Positions 15,401 to 25,883 of a stretch of DNA of 64,000 nt are shown here, one piece after another (position 1 is the first letter of the stretch; every line of letters begins with the position of its first letter). A program made the position numbers and the translations under genes. The DNA comes from Micromussa lordhowensis (Eukaryota; Cnidaria; Anthozoa; Scleractinia; Lobophylliidae). The stretch covers positions 5,197,349 through 5,261,348 of the forward strand of contig OZ026607.1 in the NCBI GenBank assembly GCA_964020085.1, written 5' to 3'. A model generated the notes under the pieces. That model was not told where the DNA came from, did not search any database, and saw only the letters and a program-made list of their open reading frames with translations.

Positions 15401-18400
15401 AAGCGTTTTTATTAGTTTGTGCGAAATTTTTCCCGCGGTTTTCTTTCAGTGCACCTGTTGGTCACGAGCTGGTCACAATGCATTGCAAATAGCACGTGCT
15501 CACGTGTTGTGTTTTCCTCCAATCACACAAGTTACCAAAGTTGGGAGTTTATGGCTCTTTTCTATACTTGTTCTTATTTGTTTTATGGTCTTTTACTTTG
15601 CAGTGGCGTATGGATGTAGAGAGAGATGAAGAAGCTGAACCGCAGGGAGGATGGGAGTGGGTTAAAACACAAGAAGAGAAAATGAAAAAAGAGCGAGAAG
15701 AGGTCTGTATTTGTATTCCTGACTGTTAATNNNNNNNNNNNNNNNNNNNNNNNNNNNNNNNNNNNNNNNNNNNNNNNNNNNNNNNNNNNNNNNNNNNNNN
15801 NNNNNNNNNNNNNNNNNNNNNNNNNNNNNNNNNNNNNNNNNNNNNNNNNNNNNNNNNNNNNNNNNNNNNNNNNNNNNNNNNNNNNNNNNNNNNNNNNNNN
15901 NNNNNNNNNNNNNNNNNNNNNNNNNNNNNNTTTTGTTCTCTTTTTATTTTTTGCTTCAAGTTCTAAAATTTACAAATGCGTTAGTTTTGTAAAAACGAAA
16001 CAAAGGGGAGAAAACGCCTGAAATGACAAGATGACTAGAAAATGTCTTTACGGGTTGAGGTGCGGTGGCCTAGTAACTGCGCGTTTGACTCTGGCTTGAG
16101 CGGTCTGGGCTCTAGCCCTCGCCGAGGTCATTTTGTTGTGTTCTTGGCCAAGACACTTTACTCTCAATGTCCTTCTCTCCGCCCAGGTAGATTAATACGT
16201 ATCGCCAGATTGTTGCTGGTGGCTACAATACATCAGTTAACTGTTTTTTATTTCGTTTATTGCATCGTTTCTTTTTTTGTTTTGTTTTACACATTTTAAA
16301 GGAGACGGAAAATAACATTCTCGATGCTGAACCTTTGGTTGGAAAAGGAGTTGGTGCTGCTCTGTTTCTTGCGTCAAAGAAAGGTAACAAACTCGTCGTG
16401 TTTTAATCCTTTCCGCGCTAAAGCTTGAAATAGTAATTCTCCAAACTGTTAACCGTACATTTCTTTTAACCAAGTTGTGAGAATCCGGTGGCACATCATG
16501 ACAGTATCATTGATTACCTTTCAGGGTTACTGGAGCAAACTTCTAAAGCAAAGATTGAAGGAAAAGCGCTTTCATTTCTCCCGTCTGTTGGCGTTGTAGA
16601 TGAGGAAAAGATGCGGTTAGAACAGTTTCTTATTAATGTATTTTATGTATCTTGAGACTATAAAAATCGCTCTGTTTGGGAGAACAATTTCCTTGTTTTT
16701 TAGCGATTCTTCGAAAGTTTTGGCGTCAGCTCGGCTTGTCGCTGTCAGAATATATATGACTGAGTTACACCTTTGCCGAAAAGTTTTTCGGAGTCCCAAT
16801 TTCAACCAAAAAATTGCTTACTTTTTGAGTAATAATAGCAATCTTTGATTCATCTCTAATGAATTTTCTTATATTTGTTCATTAAAGAGAGGAAGAGCGG
16901 GAACGTGGTGGTAGGCCATCAAGGTAAAGCGTTTGTTATTGTGATGCAAGTGAGCATGAACTGAGCGGCTTTCAATTGAGTGTCGAAAAACCAAAACCAA
17001 ACTAATTACTTGCCAGTTAGATTATTCGCCCAATCTCAAACCGTAGTAAAGCCAGAACCAAAGTATAATTGCCTGATTACTTTCGAGACTCGATTGAAAA
17101 CCGCTCTGTGATCTGATTGGTGGTTTGGGAGGGGGGGGAAGAGATGGAGAATTGCTTTTCGTGGAATAGCATCCCAACAGGGGCTGTAACAACGCTTCTA
17201 GTTTTTTTTGGGCTAAAAACAGAGTTTACAATGCCTTATTTGCTTGTATTCGACAACAAAAGAAGGGAAGAACTCGTATGCATATTGTTTAATTTTAAAA
17301 CATGAAGATCTTTCTTGTATTTAAGACTAACAGACAGTTTTTTTTTCTATTTTAGGGATATTGACAGAGATCGTGACAGAGACCGCGATAGAGACAGGTA
17401 AGTTAAGTTGATCTCTTGATCACGATTCAACTCTCCTTAATTGTCACCACACATTTCTTTAATGTCAGTTCTGAGAATTAAGTGTTTCATCAGGATTGTA
17501 TCACGTAGTTGATAAATTTCTTTATTCTCACCACTTGTCTGCTTGACAATCTATTTATATTGTTAGGAGAAATAAGATGTTTAACAACGGTTCCTTGTTC
17601 TTTTCTCAGATACGGCAGCGGATCATCAAAGAACAAGCAAGAGTACAAACCGGACATAAAGCTAGAATACTTTGACGATAATGGCCGTGCTCTCACACCT
17701 AAAGAGGTGAGATAAGCAATGATTTTTATTCTATATTGTTTAGTACAGCTTCCAATGACCTCCGAAAAGAAAGTTCTGAGTCAAACTAGTGAAGCATGCT
17801 TTGACCAATGGGAGCCAAGTTTTGGCTTTCAAACCAATCAGGTTTGAACACGGTATTAACTTTTTCCGCGCTCGCCGACGGTTTCAAATTTTCCCCGCGC
17901 TTGTCGCTCATTCAATGTTTTCCCGCGGTCGTTACTGGTTTCAGGCTACATCATTGTATTTGAATCCTTATTGGTTTATTCTGCATTACACACGGGCACA
18001 AGAGGGGATTATTTACGAACATGGGTTAGGATATGGGCGGAAGACCGACTTAACGAGCCACCCTGCGGAACCGAGCTATGAATGCCTCGGGTTCAGAGGT
18101 GTACATATCACAGCATGATGTTCTCAGACCTTTTATTTTCTTTTAAGATCGTCGCGAGTGCGAGAAAATAGAAACCGCAGGGGACTGAACAAGGTCAAAC
18201 GCACAGGGGGTGGGGATGGGTAAAAAGATTTTTTCCCACTCTACGCTTGCGCTGGCATTTCTATGAAAAAAATGGCTGTAAACTGACAATGCCTATTGCA
18301 TTTGTGTTACTAAACGGTTCTTCTCTCAGAGTTCAAATTTTCGGAGGGAGGTTTGTTGGAACTTGTTTTCTAGAGCAGTATTTTCTTTTCCTGTCACAGG

Positions 18401-21400
18401 CGTTTCGTTACATGTCGCACAAGTTTCACGGTAAAGCGTCCGGCAAGATGAAGTCAGAAAAGCGAAACAAGAAACACCAGGAGGAGATGGTAAGTTATGA
18501 CATGTCACTGCATCAACACAGAACGCTTAATTTACCAAAGAAATGCAACTGTCATCTTGTCATTCCTTGCTGCCGATTAAAGGCGATGAGGAATAAGGCA
18601 TGGCCTAGTTCCTTATCAGACAGCGTCCACTCTACACCGGAGAAATTTGAAAACTCAGCTTTATTTCTACGGTTAGGCCTACCGGACTCCTACAGTCCAC
18701 ACTAATCCGTCACGAAAACGGAGCTTTCCCAAAACGCTCTTCAAACCGGAGGAGTTTGAAAACGCCGGCTTTTCGTTTAAGCGTGGAAGGGGAACATTTT
18801 GTAAACGGAGATTTTTGAAAACGATAACGTTACGATAATCATGTGATTTCCCTATCCGAATTTTCCTCAAACACAAATTCAAAATGACCGGTGATTGTTG
18901 TGTTTTCAATTTTCTCCTGCGTAGGGTGGAGGGAAAACATTTGATTCGTTTTCAGAGTGAAAACGCAGTTTTCAAACTTCTAGTGTGGACGGGACTCTCT
19001 CTAATTTCTTTCTCTACAGGCGCTTCAGAAGATGAACTCCGGTGACACGCCACTCAACACCGCCGCACTTCTCATTGAGAAACAGAAAACCGCTCAGTCG
19101 CCATTCGTTATTCTTAGCGGAGGAGGACAAACTTTCTCCACAGGGTGGGTGACAGTTGTTTTGGTTTCCTCATAAAACCCAGAATAATCCTGTTGTTGAT
19201 CTTGCTATTTTTACACCACGCTTGATTCTGCTGGCCTGTTGTTTTCCAAAGTTATTTATGAGGTGAAATCAATTTTTGTTGTAGCTTTTACTAAAACAGA
19301 TGCTCACGTTATGCTGAGAATCGGCCAAGAAACCATTTGCCTTACATATTTATTAATACATGTTCAATGGAGCGACCGCAAATCAGCGACAATTTAGCAC
19401 CAAATCGTCAACGTATTTTGCCTTACAAACCAATTTACTGTGTAGTATCATTGTTCAGTTTTATGAGTCGTTGTCGAATTGAATAACGCGGCATTTCCAG
19501 AAAAATCTATACTGCTAGATTCAAAACAAGTCGTAGGACTTGTGTAGTGTTTGGCGTTCAGCGCCCCAAGAAAACGCCTGCGTAAGCCACAGCCATGGTC
19601 AGTGGTTTCGACCTTCTTGGGTGTCGTTAACAAGGCGTATCGAATGTTGACGGGTGTTCCTAGGCAAACATCGCGCAGATATCCAGCATTTGACCGGCTG
19701 CGAGGACAATTTTGCCCGGCTAGTTTGACATCTAGCAGAAAGTTTTTCTTGCAAAGAAGTTGAATTCTAATAGTTTTGCCCTCCTGTTGAAAACGTCAAC
19801 GAAACCTCTGATATCCAGTTGACATTTCAGAACACATTCGTTTATTTATCCATGTTTTGCAGGCTCATTCCACGTAGCTTACATCTTAAAGGAGCTCAGT
19901 CAATAGCCGAATTCACATTAAAGACGGAAAATCAATCGTCTGAGACGGGAAACTCATTACAAGACGGAAAACTCGTCAAATGTGAATCCGGTGTGTGAAG
20001 AGTTTCCTGTCTCAATTTATCTGTCTAACTTTCCCGGCCAAACCGACGAGAAAGTTGGACGAGAAACTCGTCAGCGACGAAAATCCGTCCTAAATTCCTA
20101 TCAGACGTGAAAATCGCGACGGGATTTCTGTGTGTCCTAGGATTTAAGACTGGACCGAGAGATCCCCCAAGTGCTTCTGGGATAGAAAATCCAACATGGC
20201 GTCGATTTTAGTTTTAATGTAACCTCGCCTTACACTCGCCCCCAGTCTTTTCCGAACCCAACATCTACGGTTTTCCTTCGATAACCAGCACCTAAATTCA
20301 CATTTGTCGGAAAACTAACACGGTTATTCACACTAGTCGGGTTTTTGCGAGACGAAGTTCCGTCCGAGACGAGTTTTCCGTCTTCTAATATGAATTCAAC
20401 AAATGTAATTTAAGGCGGGGGTACACGTGAATTTAAGTGAAATTTTGGTAAGTTTAAAGAGAGGTTGAAAGGGAAAAAAAAGGGTTATGGAACACCACCA
20501 GACAGTTGCCTGACCGCACAATGGCACCCCAGGTTGTTGGGCAACTGTTTGGAGTGTATGAACCAATTTTTAATTTCAAACTCTAATTTTAAAACAACAC
20601 CAAATCTTCAAAATTTCCTATTTCCATCAATTTTACTAATCCTTTAAGAAAAACTATTTCTCTCCAAATATACCTAAAAATCACCAAAAAATTTACAAAA
20701 CAACCCAAAACATAGATATGTGAAATGAGCAAAGAGATTCTTGATTGCTTGAAACGTCAACGAGATATTTGCATAAAAAACATACTACCCAGCCAAAATA
20801 CGGCTTTCATGTGTACCCCCGCCTTAAGCTATTTTGGCCAAGTCCATCTTGTACAAAATTACCCTTTTAAGTGGTAGAAAAACACCAAAGAGATAATAAT
20901 AATCTGTAAAATTTGTCATCGCGCGGTCAGGATGCCACAGCCGTGACGGAGCTCCTTTAAATGAGAAACTTATCGTTGATGTTTTGTAATGCGCGACAAT
21001 CTCGATAAAATTGTTGCTATTGATCCTAAACGTCTTCTGAAATGTTTCTGGCCGTTTCACTCGCGTGATTCAAAAAAGTGACCACGCGACGACGAATTCA
21101 TGATCATGTGATCAGTTAATCTCTGTCGTCGGAGAAGTTACTTCACAGTTTGTTTGCAAGTTTGTTGAGTTTCGTGCTTTCTAACAAGATGCAATCCAAG
21201 ATATGTTACAGAGAAGAGTTCAGCAGATGCAAAATCCATCGCATGGATAAGATTTGCCTCGAGCTTGGACCTTTTGAGGAATTTGCAAATGCTGTGCTGC
21301 AAACTTTGGCCATATGCGCCAAGAAATGTTTACAGGGCCCCCGTTGATACCAGTCCTGTGACTGAAGGGGTTACCCTGTTTAAACATCGATTATTATTAT

Positions 21401-21612
21401 CATCATGAGATCACTTTTTTTTAATCACGTGCATGAAACTAACGGTGCGTGAAACGCCCTGAAAAGAGGCCATTTCAAAGGACGTCAGCGATCATTAGTG
21501 GTTACTAGAGATGCAGCAGGCTGAAAGCTTAAGACACACCCGAAATCATCTTTGATCTTATTGAATTTCTATGTCATTGTTTTTCAGCACCACAATTTCC
21601 AAACGGAAGTAA
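498..21612 (+). CDS. SART1: SART1 / Snu66-type U4/U6.U5 tri-snRNP protein, 5' incomplete, 28 exons
   Basis: SART1 (yeast Snu66) is a nuclear protein of the U4/U6.U5 tri-snRNP needed for spliceosome assembly. Exons, all with compatible phase: 498-553, 1194-1305, 2687-2776, 3496-3555, 5206-5242, 5804-5862, 6648-6728, 7812-7884, 8333-8379, 8533-8559, 9249-9308, 10494-10550, 10829-10887, 11293-11390, 11846-11927, 12858-12903, 13433-13493, 13971-14033, 14838-14884, 15604-15702, 16302-16383, 16525-16615, 16888-16923, 17356-17397, 17610-17706, 18400-18489, 19020-19144, 21588-21612 (stop TAA). They encode 633 residues. Family signatures seen are LVEEEFG, LVNVNIVDKEK, VKPKGLLQKYDEEIDGEQ, EFCRTLGELPS, YKPDIKLEYFDDNGRALTPK and FHGKASGKMKSEKR. 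Human SART1 is about 800 residues, and the first exon here matches about residue 175, so the RS-rich N-terminal part with the Hub1-binding motifs lies outside the window. The last exon, TTISKRK, matches the short family C-terminus and sits 2.4 kb downstream of the previous one. Exon 24 is a run of RD dipeptides. Intron 7 appears to use a GC donor. Exon edges are my reading of splice consensus and homology, without transcript support. Confidence 0.93.
857..1087. repeat. Foldback element in SART1 intron
   Basis: The arm at 883-918 is matched in reverse complement by 1018-1053, and the match extends outward with gaps to about 857 and 1087. It has the layout of a small non-autonomous inverted-repeat element. 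No coding capacity is visible. It ends about 100 bases before SART1 exon 2. Confidence 0.6.
1378..1663. repeat. Tandem repeat, period 108, about 2.6 copies
   Basis: A unit beginning TGCTTCAGTTGCTTTATGG starts at 1378 and again at 1486. A third, partial copy starts near 1593 and lacks the first part. Copies differ at a few positions. Each unit ends with a small inverted pair, GGTTAAAATGATTTTAACC. Confidence 0.85.
1779..2062. repeat. Two inverted repeats, one perfect-looking hairpin at 1988-2062
   Basis: The arms 1988-2019 and 2032-2062 are near-exact reverse complements around a short loop and can form a long stem. A separate pair, TTTATTATTCAACAAATTG near 1782 and its reverse complement near 1958, lies to the left. 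Together they suggest a foldback element next to or nested in another. Confidence 0.65.
3593..4589. mobile_element. About 1 kb element with about 90 bp terminal inverted repeats
   Basis: The left arm at about 3593-3680 and the right arm at about 4499-4589 are diverged reverse complements sharing blocks such as GGTCTGTACTCTTAT and CATCATCACA. The inner edges run into poly-G and poly-C tracts. The interior holds repeated TATAAAAGGGGTACC units at about 3760-3820 and 4340-4420. No transposase ORF is visible, so it is non-autonomous. It lies 38 bases downstream of SART1 exon 4. Confidence 0.7.
4890..5144 (-). mobile_element. tRNA-derived SINE copy, 5'-truncated, with 19 bp target duplication
   Basis: The body contains the features shared by the other copies in this window: GCACCTGGGTG-type and GAGAGGCACCGTGAGAG blocks, AAAGTGTCTTGCC, and a B-box-like GGGCTCGAACTCGG near the right end. 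The sequence GCTTGATGAACTGCGCATA occurs exactly at 4871-4889 and 5145-5163, flanking the element. That is a target site duplication from retroposition. The copy reads 3' to 5' on + and lacks the A-box half of the tRNA head. Confidence 0.85.
7288..7490 (+). mobile_element. LINE-type retrotransposon C-terminal remnant
   Basis: The translation contains KRGRPKNTWRQTVEGELK followed by a region ending ASRHNGHE. This is the typical tail of the reverse-transcriptase polyprotein of a group of animal non-LTR retrotransposons. Only the last 60 or so residues are present and no catalytic YxDD region remains nearby. It is a dead fragment in a SART1 intron. Confidence 0.7.
7909..8104. repeat. Foldback element, about 83 bp arms
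   Basis: The arms 7909-7991 and 8022-8104 are almost exact reverse complements, starting from an AATATAAAACTTAAGGTAAA-type end. The centre repeats GATGACTCTGATGA. It would form one long hairpin. It lies 25 bases downstream of SART1 exon 8. Confidence 0.85.
9520..9921. mobile_element. About 400 bp non-autonomous element with 17 bp TIRs
   Basis: ATAGGCCCTTTGCAGCT at 9520-9536 is matched exactly in reverse complement at 9905-9921. The next bases on both sides also relate (TCACATGACC and GGTCACGTGA). No ORF is present. The sequence just before it, 9360-9480, is unplaced repeat-like DNA. Confidence 0.7.
10288..10385. repeat. Inverted repeat around ATATGCTCGG
   Basis: AAATATGCTCGGATATTTGTCC near 10290 pairs with GGACAAATATTCGCCGAGCAT at 10355-10375. 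The surrounding 10070-10290 contains CG-rich repeat-like sequence. This is probably one end of a foldback element in the intron before SART1 exon 12. Confidence 0.5.
10920..11165. repeat. Minisatellite, unit about 28 bp, TTTTCCCGCGCT type
   Basis: Eight or more diverged units follow a pattern of TTTTCCCGCGCTTTCCAC then a GGTTACATT-like stretch. The same unit is found in short degenerate runs at 17840-17950, 45965-46040 and 47490-47560. It lies in the intron between SART1 exons 13 and 14. Confidence 0.8.
11406..11545. repeat. Palindromic foldback element
   Basis: Left arm from CACTTAATGACTGGTCCC and right arm ending GGGACCAGTCATTAAGTG pair over about 55 bases with few mismatches. The centre is GACGAAGCGGAGG. 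No coding capacity is present. It starts 15 bases after the donor of SART1 exon 14. Confidence 0.85.
12258..12414. repeat. Inverted repeat with CG-rich centre
   Basis: CTAGACTACGTGTAGTCCCT and the arm ending ACTACTCGCAGTCTAC pair over about 30 bases with mismatches. Between them lies GCGCGAG-rich sequence. It is a small foldback element. Confidence 0.6.
13030..13140. mobile_element. One-sided fragment of the tRNA-bearing foldback family
   Basis: It contains CAGGCTTTAATTT, GCTTAAGTTGTGTATATAAC, TGCGATGATCAT and CCGCAGTTCAAATAT in the same order as the right arm of the element at 40975-41120. No left arm is present. It lies in the intron before SART1 exon 17. Confidence 0.65.
14100..14580. repeat. 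Diffuse repeat with scattered TTTATTAGA and GTCTATTAGA words
   Basis: Variants of GAGGCGTTTATTAGA and GTGTCTATTAGACACGG recur at about 14080-14155, 14455-14500 and 14530-14570. Period and ends are not clear. ORFs in this interval show no family signature. Confidence 0.35.
15731..15930. other. Assembly gap, 200 N
   Basis: Exactly 200 N bases, a usual placeholder size. It falls in the intron between SART1 exons 20 and 21. The two exons join in phase 0 without missing conserved sequence, so an exon loss here is unlikely but cannot be ruled out. Confidence 0.99.
16064..16195 (+). mobile_element. tRNA-derived SINE, head half only
   Basis: GGTGGCCTAGTAACTGCGCG gives the tRNA-like A-box region, GGGCTCTAGCCC the B-box region, and TGTTCTTGGCCAAGACACTTT the start of the tail seen in the other copies. 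The rest of the body is missing after about 16195. Orientation is +. Confidence 0.7.
17830..17955. repeat. Degenerate run of the TTTTCCCGCGCT minisatellite
   Basis: About four diverged units, including TTTTTCCGCGCT, TTTTCCCCGCGCT and TTTTCCCGCGG, follow a CCAATCAGG word. Similar context (CCAATCAGG then units) is present at 47465-47560, so the unit is probably part of a larger dispersed element. Confidence 0.6.
18621..18930. repeat. Dispersed repeat, copy 1 (pair with 45205-45480)
   Basis: The stretch from CAGCGTCCACTCTACACC through GGAGAAATTTGAAAAC, CGGTTAGGCCTAC, ATTTCCCT, TTTTCCTCAAACACAAAT and GACCGGTGATTGTTG is repeated in the same order and orientation at 45205-45480. It is a mobile-element copy of unknown class in the last long SART1 intron. 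Confidence 0.75.
19902..20400. mobile_element. About 500 bp element with terminal inverted repeats
   Basis: The left end reads GCCGAATTCACATTAAAGAC and the right end reads GTCTTCTAATATGAATTC. They pair imperfectly, and GACGGAAAAC-type words also occur inside. No ORF is visible. It sits directly beside the TTAA-flanked element at 20410. Confidence 0.6.
20410..20827. mobile_element. MITE with TTAA ends
   Basis: TTAAGGCGGGGGTACACGTGAA at the left is matched by TTTCATGTGTACCCCCGCCTTAA at the right with one or two mismatches. Both edges are TTAA, the target used by piggyBac-type transposons. The interior is non-coding. The class is inferred from the TTAA edges only. Confidence 0.7.
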
Positions 21613-22049
21613 TAATTGCTGCGTGGACGCTCGTTCCGCAATGTACCAGAAGTCAGGTGAACTCCGTGTAAAGACGTTTAAAAACAGGATATGCCCTAAA
21701 GATCGAGCATATGACGTAACCCGCGCGTGTCGCGTTGGTACTGCGTGCGTGTCGTGTTTGCATCGCGCGTGAAGCTTTATATCACTTAAATAGGAAAAAA
21801 GATCGATCTCTGCTCACTTTATGTTTGTAATTCAACAGGAATAGTCGTGATCAGTGAATCACTCCTAGTCGTTTTAATATTTGTGTAAGATGTAGTAGTC
21901 CCGATAGAATTAAATTAATTAATTTACTTAAATTGTTGTTAATTTTTGTTGTCTTACTCTCATCTAAAACCATAACGTTTACAGTTGTTCCGGATTTCCG
22001 ATAAGGTGCGTCGCAGCAAATAAAATTTTCTTTCCTGCAACTGGACAAA

Positions 22050-22055
22050 AATAAA
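22050..22055 (+). terminator. Possible SART1 poly(A) signal AATAAA
   Basis: This is an AATAAA about 440 bases after the SART1 stop. Nothing else supports it as the true processing site, and the stretch between is plain AT-rich DNA. Confidence 0.25.
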
Positions 22056-22600
22056 AAGTTACTGAAATATAAAAAAAATGATAAGGCACGTCACACTGTT
22101 GGGGATTGATCATTTTCGTGTCGGTAAACGGGAGCACTTAGCCATCTTCGAGCCACAATCCCGGCCAAAAGTAGTTGGGACACTTGAGCTCTATCACGTA
22201 TCCCCCATCCCCCCTAATCAGAAAGTGGGGGGAGGGGAGAACTTACTTCGTGTCCCAACTCTTTTGTCTGGGATTGCAGCTAAGCTTGTCCGACTCAAAC
22301 CGCGAACACTCCAAAGATCATGTTGACACTGTTAATTAGTTCATTTTACAGTTGTACTGAAAACATTGCAACAGCAGTAACCTTCATTTGTACTCAAGGT
22401 TTTAAAAAAAGCGTACATCTCATAGACCAAAAACTAACAATTACTGAAACAGAGTACTGGCTGCCTGTGATATCCTTGGGATATGTATTCGTTCGGATAA
22501 TTCTTTGTCACCTCGTCTTTTTCTCTTGTTCAACCGTTTAACGTTCTTTTTCCCCAGTTTCTAGCTTCTATTAAATCGTCTTCAGTGGAAAAAGTTCTAA

Positions 22601-22830
22601 TTTGACTCCTAACCTCCCGAGAAACGCCAAAAATGCTCAAGTGATATTTGTGTCTGCAAAATGTTTTCACCGCCTATGCAACAACAACTAAATTAACGGG
22701 TTTTTTGCAGTCAAAAAAACGTTTGACTCCTAACCTCTTGGGGAACGCCAAAAATGAGGGATATTAGTGTCTGCAAAACGTTTCTATCGCCTTAGCAAAA
22801 ACAACGAAATTAACGAGTTTTCCGTTTTAT
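22601..22830. repeat. Tandem duplication, period 121, two copies
   Basis: TTTGACTCCTAACCTC, AACGCCAAAAATG and GTGTCTGCAAAA recur in the same order from 22601 and from 22722, with moderate divergence. It is non-coding. Confidence 0.8.
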
Positions 22831-25321
22831 GCTCGCAGAAATTTGCGCGAGAAGCAAAATTCAGGCACGCTCGCAGAGATGAGTTGTTTGTACGTTAGCT
22901 GTGATTTTCTGACGAAAGATTTGATGACGTCAATATCGTACTGATTACTACTCCTTCCTCCTCCCACACACTCGAGTAAAGTGTACTTTGGAAATCTGAA
23001 GGGTTTGCCTTATTATTGTCTTATATACGAGTGCATATCAACTAAGATATTTTTAAGCGTTCAGTGATTGGCCGGCGACGCAGGTGACACGAGATGTTTA
23101 CTGTAATCTAATCGTAAAGCGAAGTTCGTGGGGGACTGTTTGTCGTAGTTTATAGCATGCAAGCGCCACGTTGATTTTCTGACGTTTCTCTTCCAACTGT
23201 TTAAACTATGTAGTTTCTCTGCTCACCACAAAGTCATTTGTGGCGCACCTATTGTCTCCTTGTGAACCTCGCGGTTTAGATAATAATAAAAAGAAAAAAA
23301 ATGGAAAAAAAAAACAGTTCACTACCGCATTGTAGCCACACCAGTTCTGCGTGCAATGTTCTTCATCATTTTGAGATCTTTCATGGGACTGTCCTCCCTA
23401 AATTTCCACGTGTAAAAAGGAAGACAATTTTGTATTCAGTATTTGACATTTAGCGGGTGGCTGTCCAGTCAACGTCTCCACCGCTATTTTAAAAATATCT
23501 TTGTAATACAGTTTTTTTAGATCATCTGAACACAAATAATTATATTATTGTAGCCATTTCGTGCTTCGTTTGCAAAACGTTAGTCTGCCATCTCTCTTTC
23601 TCCCTCACTCGACCTCCCAAATTCTCAGCACATCCTATACCCCTACCGTCTCCGAAATATTTTAATTGACTGCCCCGGACGCCCATGGGTCGCCAGACAG
23701 AATTTATGCTTTCCACGCGACAGTTGTAACAAAATTGTGCGTCCCGCCAAAATAAACGGCTTTGGGGTAACATGACACAGTTTTCACGCGGCTTTTACAT
23801 ATGAGCTATTAGCTCTCGATTGTTTACCGTGAAAGATTTGCATCTTTTATCACGCACGCACGCGAGGTAACTTTCTTATGAGATTAAAAAGAACAGACTC
23901 TCGCGTGTGGAATTGAAAAAAAGCATCATTTTTGTTCTTTCGTGGTGATTTTTTTATGCTCGGTTCGCAACATGACCTTATTTTCCCCAGGTTTAATCCT
24001 GTTTTCGTTACTTCTTGTGGTGTCAATTTTCCCTGAGGACGGGTAAAAAGGTTAGCGAAATCCGAGCTCGAGTTGCAAACAAGCCATCAGTGCTGTAACA
24101 AGATATCTCAATGGTTAACCGGTAAATTTGTAAATGTGCAACGGTCGAGTCATTCGGGTAGATAGCAATAAGAGCGAACGAACAAAGATTCAGCGTGCTT
24201 AGCTGAAGCAAAGCGTAAAGAGTCCCTCGCGGCCATTCCACATTGGACATTTTGGAGCGTGCGTCAGGAAAGATACTATCCGCTGGAAAAAAGCGAGCGA
24301 TATTCTCAACAGTATATTTGAATTCAAGTGCCTTGAGTTCAAAAACCGTCAACTGCCGTTGGGAGAAACGTTTAACAAAGTATTGAGAACGTGAGTACTG
24401 TAAAAGCTTTGGTTTTTTTTTTGCTTTTTTAAACTGTGGCAATTTTATGTTAGCATATTACTAAATGATAATCTTTGCGTTGTTCTTCTGTAATCGCTTG
24501 AAATTAAAGGTCTGTTGAATCGAATTTATCCGCCACTAGGTGTTCAAATAAAATTCAAAAATCTGTTGACCTAGTGCGTTTAAGAAAAGACCTTATTTGA
24601 AAATAGATTACAGCCTTACAACATTAACTCACCAAGTTTAATATCCCCAATGTTATTTCTATAGTTATATTCAACGGTGTATTGTAATATTTATTGTAAT
24701 GATCCTAATTTATATGAGGATAATATTTATAAAAATTAATTGATTGCAACAATGCCAGTTAAGCCTTGCGTTAAAAAGCATTAGTTCTTTCAATATTTGA
24801 ATTCAAGAAAGGCAAGAAAATTTTGTTTGCCGTCTTTAAACTTCCCAATTATCATTTAAATTACTTAAATTCGTATTAAAAATCGTCTTCCGCTTGAGTG
24901 TAAATAAGAAACATTTGCATTTTTACTGCGAAAGAGGACACCAATCTGTTGTCATGGCCACACACCGCGCGTACGGGGTCCCTTGGAACGAGATTGCAAA
25001 GGGCCCGTCTTAACAAACATGTGCGCAAGGGGTACAAACGGGTTACCTAGGTGACTGTAGCTTAGCAACCGTCGATGAAAAATAGAATCGCCTGTACAGA
25101 ACAAAAGCGGATTTTCATCGCAGATCAAATTTTCTTTGTAAAGAAGGATACAAAGACAGCTGGGCAAGGTCAGGAGAACCTAGCAAACGATCAGAGAATT
25201 GTCTTGATACGTGGCTAAATTCAGTAATGGGAATCTATACTGTGATCACGCAAGCCACATTTTCTGGGAGAATTGGGGCTCACGAAAGGGGCGGGGTAAG
25301 GTCGATGGGCAGAGTGAGGTA
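22831..25321. other. Intergenic DNA, no gene recognised
   Basis: Both strands were read. The longest open frame (24023-24442, -) has no recognisable motif and no repeat signature. I see nothing that supports a gene, RNA or intact element in this stretch. Confidence 0.4.
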
Positions 25322-25478
25322 CAGTGGTACCTCGTTAATTCGGTCACCAACGGGCCACTGGCAACTGGGTGACTGTATTAAAGGATTTATTTAAATAAGA
25401 AATGACTGACTAAGCTTTTATTCGGGCGGCTGAATTAAGTGGCAAATTAATAACGAGGGTGACCGTATTTGCAACTTG
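25322..25478. mobile_element. Possible pogo/Tigger-type element ends
   Basis: The left end reads CAGTGGTACCTCGTTAATTC, and TTAATAACGAGGGTGACCGT lies to the right as an imperfect inverted partner. This resembles terminal repeats of pogo/Tigger DNA transposons, so class is an inference. Only about 150 bases separate the ends. Confidence 0.45.
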
Positions 25479-25883
25479 AAATGACAACAACAATACTGAG
25501 AAAATAAGACGAGAGACGAAGGCAGCTCTTATGTTAGCATCTATTTCTGTTGCACTCTTATACGTTTTTCGTAACTTGAATGGCTTATACGGATTTTGTT
25601 TGAAGAAGGACGAATATGTTCATCAACGGTTTTTCTTGTTTTTTTCCTGGTTTTGTTGTTTTTATTTTCTTTTGTTACGACTTTTTTTGTGTGTTAACCG
25701 TTACAAGAAAACATGAAAATTCATATTGCGTTTTCTGCACGTGTTTTTCGGGTAATACAATTAGCACGCCTTTGTTTAGCTGCGCACATGGCACGTGAAC
25801 AAGCAATGTTGACCTCACTTCAAGTACAATTCTACAGCAATTAATTTTCCTGCTCTCTACACAGCTTGATTCCAAATCTACAA

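Noticed and set aside
18247..18705. ORF of 152 residues on +
   Set aside because: Only the segment 18400-18489 is coding, as SART1 exon 26. The remainder is intron and repeat sequence read through in the same frame.
19861..20000. Candidate last SART1 exon after acceptor TTTTGCAG
   Set aside because: The frame runs on into a TIR element with no match to the SART1 C-terminus. The exon at 21588 gives TTISKRK, which fits the family.
24023..24442. ORF of 139 residues on -
   Set aside because: No motif, signal peptide or partner exon was found, and composition does not differ from the surroundings. Left as intergenic.
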